Assembly: GCA_036825755.1 (NCBI GenBank)
Contig: DAISXR010000149.1
Location: forward strand, 1-6,605
Reading direction: 5' to 3'
DNA from: JAJFTV01 sp036825755
GTDB lineage: Bacteria; Chloroflexota; Anaerolineae; Anaerolineales; Anaerolineaceae
DNA: 6,605 nucleotides
Positions 1 to 6,524 of the stretch are shown here, in pieces. How positions within the stretch are numbered: the first letter of the stretch is position 1; each line of letters begins with the position of its first letter. The notes beneath the pieces were generated by a model. It was not told the origin of the DNA. It saw only the letters and a program-made list of their open reading frames with translations, and searched no databases. Both the position numbers and the translations under genes were made by a program.

Positions 1-130
1 ATGATAACGCAATTGTAACAAAATTTATCTTAATAATCTCCTCAGAATTAATCAGGTTCAGTTTACCAGGGAACACAAATTTGGGTTGAAGGTTCGCAAA
101 GCCTTTGTTTCCGAGAAGCAATCTAATCGA

Positions 131-139
131 TGTTATACT
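131..139 (+). promoter_or_regulatory. Weak extended -10 promoter candidate for the regulator
   Basis: The sequence TG-T-TATACT matches an extended -10 element (TGn followed by a hexamer one base off TATAAT). No good -35 lies 16-18 bases upstream: the expected place reads CCGAGA, and the closest TTG-type hexamer (TTGTTT, 105-110) is too far away at 23 bases. If used, transcription would start near 146 and give a leader of about 135 bases before the regulator start. This is one possibility in an AT-rich stretch where chance matches are common. Confidence 0.25.
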
Positions 140-264
140 TTGTCTATCGTCACCTTCTGACAGATTCATTTTAATACTCAGCCCTTCATAAAAGCTACAT
201 TTTTATCACAAGTCCATCATAATTCATCAGACTTTTTGAGACTCGTACTCGATCATTCAGAAGA

Positions 265-280
265 GGGATTGCCTGATCCC
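265..280 (+). promoter_or_regulatory. Small hairpin covering the regulator's SD-like sequence
   Basis: GGGAT (265-269) and ATCCC (276-280) form a 5-bp stem with a 6-base loop, ending one base before the ATG at 282. The only purine-rich ribosome-site candidate (AGAGGG, about 262-267) partly lies in the left arm and sits 14 bases from the start codon, which is too far in linear form. Folding would either hide it or bring it closer to the ATG. The regulator is therefore probably translated weakly. The stem is short and could be chance. Confidence 0.3.
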
Positions 281-281
281 T

Positions 282-2936
282 ATGGAAATCGGTAGTCAGT
301 TTCTCAATACCAAAATCATCACCCCCGAATTGCCCAGGAATTTTATTCTCCGCGATCATCTTTTTACGCGTCTGGATGAAGGCCGGTCAAAAAGGCTGGT
401 GGTGGTTTATGCCCCTGCCGGGTATGGAAAAAGCACCCTGATCAACTCCTGGCTGCGATCCGCCCAGGAAAAAGACCCTGAGTTTCGCGCTTCCTGGCTG
501 TCGCTTGGTTCGCATGACGATGACCCGGCTGTCTTTTTCTCCTATTTCATTAAATCCCTTCAAACCATCGACAGCAGCATAGGCGCATGGGCATTGTCGC
601 TGATGACAGTTGCCGAAATTCAGGCTGAAAACATCATCACTTCGCTGATCAATGATTTAGGCACGGTCGACCATCCATGCGCCGTGGTGCTGGATGACTA
701 TCATTGGATATCGCAACCCGCAATCCACAAAGGGATCGTGTATCTGGTCGATCACCTGCCGCGCAATGTGCAGATCATCATCATTTCACGAGAGGCGCCC
801 CCTCTTCCCCTGTACCGCATGCGAATATACGGTGAACTGGCGGAGTTTGACATGCAGGACCTGAAATTTTCGCTGGCGGAAACAAGGTCTTTTCTGAAAG
901 ATTTCATGGGGTTGATACTCAGCGATGAACTCACCCAAAATATTCAACGTAAAACAGAGGGCTGGGTTGCTGGGCTGCAGATTGCGGCACTTTCCATCCG
1001 AAACAGAATCCGGTTCGGTTCCAAAAAGATCGATATCACCACCGATCTGTTTGATGAAAAAATGACAGCCCATGACTTTTTCTATCAGGAAGTTTTCTTG
1101 CGACAACCTGAAGAGACACAGCAATTCTTTCTGAAAACCTCAATTCTCGACCAGTTTTGCGGACCTTTGTGCGATGAACTGCTGGGTATTCAAAACAGCG
1201 TCCAAATTTTGGAGCACCTAAAATTTTCCAACAGCTTCCTGATTCAATTGGGAGGAAGCGGTGAATGGTATCGATATCACCCCCTTTTTGTCCACTTTCT
1301 CACCGCCCATATAAGCCCCCAGGAAACAGCATCTTTACAGGCAAAAGCCAGCCAATGGCATGAAAAAAATGGCATGCTGATGGAAGCTATGCAGTATGCC
1401 TTTGCGGCAGGTGATAAATCGGCTGCCGGGCGCATTCTGGTGGATCTGCTGCCCGAGTTGATCAATAAAGGGGAAACAGCCCTGATCCAAAGCTGGATTT
1501 ACGATCTGCCGCAGGAAATCATCTTTGAAAACGCGTATCTATCAACCATTCTGGGCTGGATGTTATACCACGTCGGCAAAGGCATCCAGGCGGCCCCTTA
1601 CCTGAAGGCAGTGGAGAGAATTGATCCGCAGCAAATCTCTTCGCGCCATCGATGGTTTTATTTGCTCGTGCTGGAGGAAATTCACAACAGCAAGGGGAAT
1701 CTGGAAGAGGCCCTGGAATATGGTCATAAAGGCATGGAAATTTCAAAGCGGGAAGGCTGGGACGAAAGCTCAGAACACGAGGTCATCTGTGAAACAACCC
1801 GGCTGATGGGACGTTACAAAGAGGCCGCCGTTTCATTTCGCGAAAACCTTCAGCGCTGCCGTGAACAGAATAACCTGCTCATGGAAGCTTTTTCAATACT
1901 GCATCTCTCCGGCATTCTGTACCAGCAGGGCGATATCGATGAAGCTCTGATGATGTGTGAAGATTTTATTGGCAGACTATCGCATGATGACGGCGTGTAT
2001 CATCCCATTTCGGGTTATGGATTCATCTCCATGGCCCAGCTTCATTATGAAAGAAATCAACTTGATCTTTGCCGGCAGTATCTGGAAACGGGCCTTCAGC
2101 TCCTGTCTGCCACCCATATGGTGAAACCTTTGATCCACGGACGGCTTTTGCAAGCCAAAATTTCGCTCCTGAATGAAGATCATGAAAATACCCGCCGGAT
2201 ATTGGCGATAGTTCAGGATATGGCGCACGACCTGAACCATGTAGAATATCTGGTGATGACCGCCGCAGAAAGCGCTGAACTGGAACTGAGAATGGGGAAT
2301 CTCTCGGCGTGTGAGCGTTGGCTCAACTCTGTCCATTTCAACTTAAAGCAAATCTTCGTTCCCCTGTATGAGCCGCTGTACTTTGCTCATATCCGTCTGT
2401 TAATCACCAGTCGCAATTTCGTAGAGGCTGAAAAAGGACTGCGGCGTCTTGAGAAGTTTGCACTTGATCAGAATCGGATTGGCAGCCTGATCAAGATATA
2501 TGCCCTTCTGGCTCAATGTTCACATCAGACAGGAAACATACCGGCCACCCGTCAGTATCTTGAGAAAGCTGTTCAACTGGCAGCACCGGTTGGTTATTAC
2601 CGTTCTTTCCTCGATCTGGATGCGGATCTGGCGCCACTTCTGCCATTGGTTCAGGAAGTTTCCCCGATCTTTGTAAAAACGCTGGTTGATGAATTTCCCA
2701 AAACGATGGGCAGTTCTGTACCCATCACCTCTGACTTTGTGATTCGTTTCAGTGAACGGGAACTGGAGATCCTTCGCCTGGTGATGGAAAATAAAAGCAA
2801 TAAAGAGATTGCCGCCAGCCTGTTTATTACGGTGGGAACCACAAAGTGGTATCTGAACAATACTTTTAAAAAAATGGGTGTAAAAAACCGTAAAGAAGCG
2901 GTTGATCTGCTGGAAAAAATTTTTCCTAACCACTGA
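282..2936 (+). CDS. MalT-like LuxR-family transcriptional regulator (STAND ATPase, TPR-type sensor, C-terminal HTH)
   Basis: An 884-residue cytoplasmic ATP-dependent activator, close to the size of MalT (about 900). The N-terminal STAND NTPase domain shows Walker A APAGYGKST (44-52, K50), Walker B CAVVLDDY (133-140, D138/D139), an IIIISRE strand (165-171) like a sensor motif, TEGWVAGLQ (225-233) and YRYHPLFVHFL (330-340), the usual MalT-family order. Residues about 350-800 are helical with TPR-like segments such as KGNLEEALEY near 471 and GRYKEAA near 511, the part that binds the inducer in MalT. The C-terminal LuxR HTH runs from FSERELEILRLV (823) through SNKEIAASLFIT and TTKWYLNN to NRKEAV. 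The start at 282 is favoured because LNTKI at residues 8-12 is where such proteins normally begin and an in-frame stop lies at 237-239, although the ribosome site is poor. The ligand is unknown. It lies upstream of and parallel to the amidohydrolase cluster, so control of that cluster is plausible but inferred. Confidence 0.93.
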   Translation: MEIGSQFLNTKIITPELPRNFILRDHLFTRLDEGRSKRLVVVYAPAGYGKSTLINSWLRSAQEKDPEFRASWLSLGSHDDDPAVFFSYFIKSLQTIDSSIGAWALSLMTVAEIQAENIITSLINDLGTVDHPCAVVLDDYHWISQPAIHKGIVYLVDHLPRNVQIIIISREAPPLPLYRMRIYGELAEFDMQDLKFSLAETRSFLKDFMGLILSDELTQNIQRKTEGWVAGLQIAALSIRNRIRFGSKKIDITTDLFDEKMTAHDFFYQEVFLRQPEETQQFFLKTSILDQFCGPLCDELLGIQNSVQILEHLKFSNSFLIQLGGSGEWYRYHPLFVHFLTAHISPQETASLQAKASQWHEKNGMLMEAMQYAFAAGDKSAAGRILVDLLPELINKGETALIQSWIYDLPQEIIFENAYLSTILGWMLYHVGKGIQAAPYLKAVERIDPQQISSRHRWFYLLVLEEIHNSKGNLEEALEYGHKGMEISKREGWDESSEHEVICETTRLMGRYKEAAVSFRENLQRCREQNNLLMEAFSILHLSGILYQQGDIDEALMMCEDFIGRLSHDDGVYHPISGYGFISMAQLHYERNQLDLCRQYLETGLQLLSATHMVKPLIHGRLLQAKISLLNEDHENTRRILAIVQDMAHDLNHVEYLVMTAAESAELELRMGNLSACERWLNSVHFNLKQIFVPLYEPLYFAHIRLLITSRNFVEAEKGLRRLEKFALDQNRIGSLIKIYALLAQCSHQTGNIPATRQYLEKAVQLAAPVGYYRSFLDLDADLAPLLPLVQEVSPIFVKTLVDEFPKTMGSSVPITSDFVIRFSERELEILRLVMENKSNKEIAASLFITVGTTKWYLNNTFKKMGVKNRKEAVDLLEKIFPNH

Positions 2937-2970
2937 TCAGAAAAAGAAGCCGGGACCAATTCTGATTTTC
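2936..2970 (+). terminator. Weak terminator-like hairpin after the regulator
   Basis: ATCAGAA (2936-2942, starting on the last base of the stop codon) pairs with TTCTGAT (2960-2966), leaving a 17-base loop and followed by TTTC. The stem is AT-rich and the loop large, so it would be a poor intrinsic terminator. It is the only hairpin followed by a T-run in this gap. If it does not terminate, the regulator could be cotranscribed with the downstream genes despite the 436-base gap. Confidence 0.22.
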
Positions 2971-2994
2971 CATCCAGCCCTTGCATCCACAATA

Positions 2995-3053
2995 CCTAAC
3001 TTTACCGAGCGGCCTTCGCAAATCTGGCGGAAAAATCCTAACCTCAACCTAAC
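2995..3053 (+). repeat. Three CCTAAC direct repeats upstream of the operon promoter
   Basis: CCTAAC occurs at 2995-3000, 3037-3042 and 3048-3053. The first and third extend to CCTAACTT. Spacings are 42 and 11 bases, so the outer pair is 53 bases apart, about five helical turns, and the right pair about one turn. All lie just upstream of the candidate -35 at 3074, where an activator would bind. MalT-family regulators are known to bind short asymmetric direct repeats upstream of promoters, so these are candidate sites for the neighbouring regulator. This is inference; the repeats are short. Confidence 0.3.
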
Positions 3054-3073
3054 TTCCACAGGCTTCAGGCATA

Positions 3074-3101
3074 TTGTAATTTGATCTCAAATCACTATGA
3101 T
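3074..3101 (+). promoter_or_regulatory. Sigma70-like promoter candidate for the amidohydrolase operon
   Basis: TTGTAA (3074-3079, 4 of 6 to consensus) and TATGAT (3096-3101, 5 of 6) are separated by 16 bases. This is the best-spaced pair I found in the gap. Transcription would begin near 3108, leaving a leader of about 265 bases before the hydrolase ATG. A palindrome fills the spacer, as listed separately. Confidence 0.4.
3076..3095. promoter_or_regulatory. Palindromic operator candidate within the promoter spacer
   Basis: ATTTGA (3079-3084) and TCAAAT (3087-3092) are perfect inverted repeats around TC. After one mismatch the symmetry continues with GT (3076-3077) and AC (3094-3095), giving 8 of 9 matching positions per arm. 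It lies between the -35 and -10 hexamers of the candidate promoter, a classic place for a dimeric repressor to block polymerase. The cognate protein is unknown; LuxR/MalT-type proteins do not typically use this kind of symmetric site, so another regulator would be implied. Confidence 0.35.
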
Positions 3102-3372
3102 ATTGAATAGGGTGCCCTGAAAAAGCTCTCACCCAAATTCCATTATCGGTACTCACAACAACGCAGTCCCCGGGGTTCTGCAAAAAATCGTTCTTCAATT
3201 TTACGTCAGCGCATCAGCATTCCGCGTATCCGGTTATATCGGTGCATCTCTGCATAGAGGGATCACACCAAACGGGCAAAATCAGGTCAGCGTGTACGAA
3301 TCGCAGGAAAAAGTTAGGCCGCCCGTGACTGGCCGGATGGACATTCCATGACACAAGCGAAAGGAAGGCGTA

Positions 3373-4809
3373 ATGGATTATCAGAACCAAGTAGTGGGAC
3401 TTGTTGATAAGTATGCCGATGAGGTAACCGCGACTGCCAGGTCGATTTGGGAAAATCCCGAATTAGGGCTGCAGGAATTTCATGCCTCAAAACTGCTGGC
3501 CGGCAAACTCGAGTTTGCCGGCTTTTCAATCGAAATGGGCATTGCCGGTATGCCAACCGCCTTCATTGCTGAATGGGGAGAAGGAAAACCCATTATCGGC
3601 ATCCTGGGCGAGTACGATGCCCTGCCTGGCCTTTCACAAAAGATATTGCCGGTCAAAGAACCCATCAAAGCCGGCGGGCCTGGCCACGGCTGCGGGCACA
3701 ATCTGCTGGGATCTGCCGGATTCGGGTCCGTTTTGGCAGTCAAAGAGTATATGCAAAAGCACGGCGTGAAAGGCACCCTGCGCTATTACGGCTGCCCCGC
3801 TGAAGAAACGTTGGTGGGCAAGGTATTTATGGCCAAAGCGGGGGTGTTTGATGACCTGGATGCCGCGGTGACATGGCACCCGGGGCCGGCCAACAGTGTT
3901 TGGGGGGTAAGAAATGGCGAGACTTCATTTATGGCCATGAATTCGTTCAAAGTGCAATACCGGGGCCGTTCGGCACACGCGGCCGCCAACCCGCAGCAGG
4001 GACGCAGCGCGCTCAAGGCCATCCAGTTGCTCGAGACGGGGGTTCATTATATGCGTGAACATATACCCCCTGAGGGGCGTGTTCACAGCGTGATCACCGA
4101 CGGCGGAGGCGCACCCAATGTGGTGCCGGCATTTGCTGAAGCCTGGTATTACATTCGTGCCCCCAAACGGAATACTGTCGATCAGATCTATGCCTGGGTG
4201 CAGGATATCATCAAAGGCGCAGCGTTGATGACCCAGACCACCTATGAAATTGATTTCCTGACCGGCTGCCACGAAATGCTGGCCAACTATACCATTGGTC
4301 AAAACCTGCTTGAAAATATGCAAAAAATCGGCGGTCCGTTGTTCTCAGCCGATGATCATACCCTGGCCAAAGAAATCTCTGACAGCATCCCGCCGGATAT
4401 GCTGCAAGCAGCAAAACAGGCCCTGTTGAGCGGTTTCAAACAGGGCACCACATGGGCGGATGTGGGAGAGTACCTTTCCGAAAGCGTGGTTGAACCGGAT
4501 TGGGATACCAAAGCCATCATGGGCGGATCGACCGATGTGGCGGACGTGAGCTTTATCACTCCAACTGCCAATCTGGTCACCTGCACAGCGCCCCTTGGAA
4601 CCCCCGGGCATAGCTGGCAAAATGTGGTCGCTTCCGGTTCGGGTATCGGATTAACCGGCGCAGTCTATGCCGCCAAAGTGATGGCATTGACCACAATCGA
4701 TCTGCTGACAAGGCCTGAATTATTGCAAGCTGCCCGTGATGAGTTTGTCAAATCGACAGGCGGGAAGAAATATGTTTCGCCCTTGCCTGACGGAGCGATA
4801 CCCCGTTAG
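3373..4809 (+). CDS. AbgB-like M20D metallo-amidohydrolase
   Basis: A 478-residue cytoplasmic zinc or manganese peptidase of family M20D, very like E. coli AbgB (p-aminobenzoyl-glutamate hydrolase subunit B, 481 residues) in length and motif order. Visible motifs are GEYDALPGLSQ (79-89), GHGCGHNLLG (104-113), YGCPAEE (139-145), TWHPG (167-171), a dimerisation-domain stretch starting FKVQYRGRSAHAAANP (192-207), GGAPNVVP (245-252), GSTDVADVS (385-393) and GTPGHSW (409-415). Expected metal or catalytic residues C107, H109, E144/E145, H169, H202 and H413 are all present, so it should be active. The family hydrolyses amide bonds of N-acyl or N-aroyl amino acids; the exact substrate cannot be read here. 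AAGGAAGG (3361-3368) precedes the ATG by four bases and supports this start; no signal peptide is seen. No AbgA-type partner is in the window. It is the first gene of a cluster with two membrane proteins. Confidence 0.93.
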   Translation: MDYQNQVVGLVDKYADEVTATARSIWENPELGLQEFHASKLLAGKLEFAGFSIEMGIAGMPTAFIAEWGEGKPIIGILGEYDALPGLSQKILPVKEPIKAGGPGHGCGHNLLGSAGFGSVLAVKEYMQKHGVKGTLRYYGCPAEETLVGKVFMAKAGVFDDLDAAVTWHPGPANSVWGVRNGETSFMAMNSFKVQYRGRSAHAAANPQQGRSALKAIQLLETGVHYMREHIPPEGRVHSVITDGGGAPNVVPAFAEAWYYIRAPKRNTVDQIYAWVQDIIKGAALMTQTTYEIDFLTGCHEMLANYTIGQNLLENMQKIGGPLFSADDHTLAKEISDSIPPDMLQAAKQALLSGFKQGTTWADVGEYLSESVVEPDWDTKAIMGGSTDVADVSFITPTANLVTCTAPLGTPGHSWQNVVASGSGIGLTGAVYAAKVMALTTIDLLTRPELLQAARDEFVKSTGGKKYVSPLPDGAIPR

Positions 4810-4848
4810 CTCCCAGTCAAACCGGAAAACGTTCTTTTTCATTTGAAC

Positions 4849-4854
4849 AGGAGG
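4849..4854 (+). promoter_or_regulatory. Consensus ribosome binding site of the DUF5058-like gene
   Basis: AGGAGG ends five bases before the ATG at 4860. This perfect anti-SD match fixes the start and suggests strong translation of the membrane component. Confidence 0.8.
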
Positions 4855-4859
4855 ATACT

Positions 4860-5594
4860 ATGGAATTTGAATGGCTGAAAGTCCTGACCAGCCCGATGAT
4901 GTGGGTCATCGGATTGATCACGGCGGGCAACTCCATTGTCCAGACGGTTCTGTTTTACCGCATCAGCAGAAAAACCGCTGACAGGATCGGATTGAAAAAG
5001 GAGACCGTTGCCAGAACGATTAAAGCTGCCGCCATCAGCGCCATCGGTCCCAGTATGGGCTCGTTTGTGGGGATGGTGGTGCTCGTTCTGGCATTGGGAG
5101 GCGCAATCGCCTTCATCCGTGAGTCGGCGGGTATTGGCTCGATCATGTTCGAGTTCATGATTGCCGGTTCCGGAGCGGCCGCGGCCGGCGTTACCCTCAC
5201 CAGAGAAGGGATGAATCTGGTAGGGGCGGCTACCATTGTGTGGGGGATGGCGCTTTGCTGCATCCCATGGATCTTCACCGGCGGAATTGGGGCGCGCTAT
5301 TTGCCTAAACTGAAGGATTCCTTTTTAGCCAAAGATCCCAAAATGTTTGCCCTGATTTCCACCACCGCAATGATTGGTATGTTCGGGAAACTGGGCATCG
5401 ACTACGGGTATCTGCCCATCAAGACCGGCAACTTTTCTTCATCGGTCGCTTTTCTGGCAGGCGCAATCACCGGCTTTCTGTGGATCCGGCTCGCTGAAAA
5501 AATGGGAAAACCGGCCCTGAAGCAGTATCTGATGCTGGTCACCATCGTCGTCGGCATGATTGCCGGCCAGATTTTCCGTTCCTTGACGGCTTAA
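4860..5594 (+). CDS. DUF5058-like polytopic membrane protein, putative permease subunit
   Basis: A 244-residue inner-membrane protein with about seven hydrophobic segments (roughly residues 12-33, 58-86, 95-112, 119-140, 162-180, 193-211 and 222-240). From memory it resembles the DUF5058 family in length, in the opening xxSPxMWxI followed by a membrane helix, in the charged RKTADRIGLKKETVARTIKAA stretch (37-57), in SAIGPSMGSFVGM (60-72), and in the SIMFEFMIAGSGAAAAGV segment (94-111). The residues are glycine- and alanine-rich, as in transporters. No biochemical function is established for the family to my knowledge. Its place 50 bases after an M20 hydrolase and 18 bases before another membrane protein suggests a transporter component for the hydrolase substrate or product. 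Function is inferred from context; family assignment is moderately sure. Confidence 0.8.
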   Translation: MEFEWLKVLTSPMMWVIGLITAGNSIVQTVLFYRISRKTADRIGLKKETVARTIKAAAISAIGPSMGSFVGMVVLVLALGGAIAFIRESAGIGSIMFEFMIAGSGAAAAGVTLTREGMNLVGAATIVWGMALCCIPWIFTGGIGARYLPKLKDSFLAKDPKMFALISTTAMIGMFGKLGIDYGYLPIKTGNFSSSVAFLAGAITGFLWIRLAEKMGKPALKQYLMLVTIVVGMIAGQIFRSLTA

Positions 5595-5598
5595 TGAG

Positions 5599-5608
5599 AA
5601 AGGAGAGG
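5599..5608 (+). promoter_or_regulatory. Ribosome binding site of the second membrane gene
   Basis: The purine run AAAGGAGAGG lies just after the preceding stop codon (TAA, 5592-5594) and four bases before the ATG at 5613. Such close spacing supports translation from the same transcript as the DUF5058-like gene. Confidence 0.7.
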
Positions 5609-5612
5609 AAAA

Positions 5613-6410
5613 ATGATTCAACAAGCTGAAGCAAAACCCGCAATCGGTGCTGCGGTTGAAGAAAAATCCACAGCCGCTTCGTCCAAATTTTTTGGCATGA
5701 GCCCGCTTCCTTTCCAGGAAAAGTTTGAAATTCTCAAAACGGACTATACCCCCAAAGTTCATCGCATTGGCTTAATCATCGCGATCGTGCATGTGATCAT
5801 CATGTTCCTTCCCGGTTTGTATCTGCTGGTTGCCTATGGTGTTTGGCCGGGCTGGAATGTGATCATGAGCGGGGTTTTCCCCATCTGGGCTGCCCTGGCT
5901 GTTGTGTATGTGATTGAACCGGTGCAGTACTTTTTAGCATTGGGCACGGTGGGCACGTATGTTTCCTTCCTGGCCGGCAATATCAGCAACATCCGCCTGC
6001 CAGTGGCCGTGACCACCACCGAAGTGGCCGGTGTTGAACCCGGTTCGCCTGAAGCGGAAGTAGTTTCCGGTATTTCGATTATCACATCCCAATGGGTGCT
6101 GGTGGTTGTGGTGCTGGCCGCCGCAGTGCTGGTCACCTGGGTGGTCAATATCCTTCCCCCCTCCATCACCAAGGCGTTTGATTTTCTGATCCCTGCTTTG
6201 TTTGGCGGGCTGCTGGTAAATGTGGGCCTTTCGCAATGGCGCTACATGGTCGTGGCGGTTGTGATGGGGTTTGTGCTGACCTTCCTTGGTGTGCCCTCCA
6301 CCTTTATGACCCTGATCATGGTGGCATTGATGATTGCGCTCAGCGCATTTTTCTACAAGAAAGGCATCTGGGTACCCAAAGAAGTTCAGAAAGCCGCGAC
6401 TGAGGATTGA
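5613..6410 (+). CDS. Polytopic membrane protein of unknown family, likely partner of the DUF5058-like protein
   Basis: A 265-residue integral membrane protein. A hydrophilic N-terminus of about 50 residues (alanine- and lysine-rich, likely cytoplasmic, no signal peptide) is followed by roughly seven hydrophobic segments near residues 51-75, 84-102, 106-121, 157-180, 186-204, 209-227 and 229-247, and a short charged tail. Between the third and fourth lies a conserved-looking non-membrane stretch: AGNISNIRLPVAVTTTEVAG (121-140), then an acidic VEPGSPEAEVVSG (141-153). LPPSITKAFDFLIPALFGG (181-199) looks like a re-entrant or kinked helix with paired prolines. I do not recognise a named family with certainty; similar genes beside DUF5058 have, I believe, sometimes been labelled small-conductance mechanosensitive channel, which I would not trust. 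It begins 18 bases after the DUF5058-like gene, so the two probably make one complex. Confidence 0.85.
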   Translation: MIQQAEAKPAIGAAVEEKSTAASSKFFGMSPLPFQEKFEILKTDYTPKVHRIGLIIAIVHVIIMFLPGLYLLVAYGVWPGWNVIMSGVFPIWAALAVVYVIEPVQYFLALGTVGTYVSFLAGNISNIRLPVAVTTTEVAGVEPGSPEAEVVSGISIITSQWVLVVVVLAAAVLVTWVVNILPPSITKAFDFLIPALFGGLLVNVGLSQWRYMVVAVVMGFVLTFLGVPSTFMTLIMVALMIALSAFFYKKGIWVPKEVQKAATED

Positions 6411-6455
6411 CCTCATCGGCGCCATCCAGATCGTCATTGAAATCTGCTGTTTCCA

Positions 6456-6490
6456 AACAGACAACCGTCCTGTACAGGCGGTTGTCTGTT
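6456..6490 (+). terminator. Strong 12-bp hairpin after the operon, terminator-like without a T-tract
   Basis: AACAGACAACCG (6456-6467) pairs perfectly with CGGTTGTCTGTT (6479-6490). The 11-base loop holds the palindrome CCTGTACAGG (6469-6478), so the stem can extend by three pairs past a one-base bulge to a GTAC tetraloop. It lies 45 bases after the last stop codon. The bases after it (GTCATATCGG) are not a T-run, so it may be an inefficient intrinsic terminator, a 3'-end stabilising stem, or act with Rho. Position and stem strength support an end-of-operon role. Confidence 0.5.
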
Positions 6491-6524
6491 GTCATATCGG
6501 GAAAAATGGTGCTTGTATAACTAA

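Larger units (their letters stand above)
2937..3372. other. 436-base intergenic region, probable control region of the amidohydrolase operon
   Basis: No convincing gene is present: the short ORFs here have no ribosome site and no recognisable protein. The stretch holds the weak hairpin at its left end, three CCTAAC direct repeats (2995, 3037, 3048), a promoter candidate with a palindrome in its spacer (3074-3101), a CCCCGGGG core inside a GCAG/CTGC inverted pair (3163-3181), a small CCGGT/ATCGG hairpin near 3230-3242 and two copies of GTCAGCG (3205 and 3286). From the candidate promoter the leader would be about 265 bases. I do not recognise any riboswitch class in it. Confidence 0.6.

Noticed and set aside
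38..43. GAGGAG on the - strand as a ribosome site of a divergent gene leaving the left edge
   Set aside because: No ATG/GTG at proper distance on that strand (nearest TTG is about 15 bases away) and too little sequence remains to judge.
2910..2926. GGAAAAAATTTTTCC symmetric run near the regulator end as a terminator
   Set aside because: It lies within the coding sequence before the stop codon, is almost entirely A/T, and cannot form a stable looped stem.
2520..2933. 137-codon open frame on the - strand opposite the regulator's HTH region
   Set aside because: Antisense to the conserved LuxR HTH, no ribosome site and no recognisable protein features.
2902..3084. 60-codon + strand frame overlapping the regulator end and the gap
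   Set aside because: No SD sequence, proline-rich random-looking translation, starts inside the HTH coding region in another frame.
3163..3181. CCCCGGGG with flanking GCAG/CTGC as a terminator
   Set aside because: The core leaves little loop, it is followed by A's on the + strand and has no T-run after it on the - strand.
5934..6464. 176-codon open frame on the - strand opposite the second membrane protein
   Set aside because: Histidine-, glycine- and glutamine-rich low-complexity translation with no ribosome site, fully antisense to a convincing membrane protein; a shadow of GC-biased third positions.
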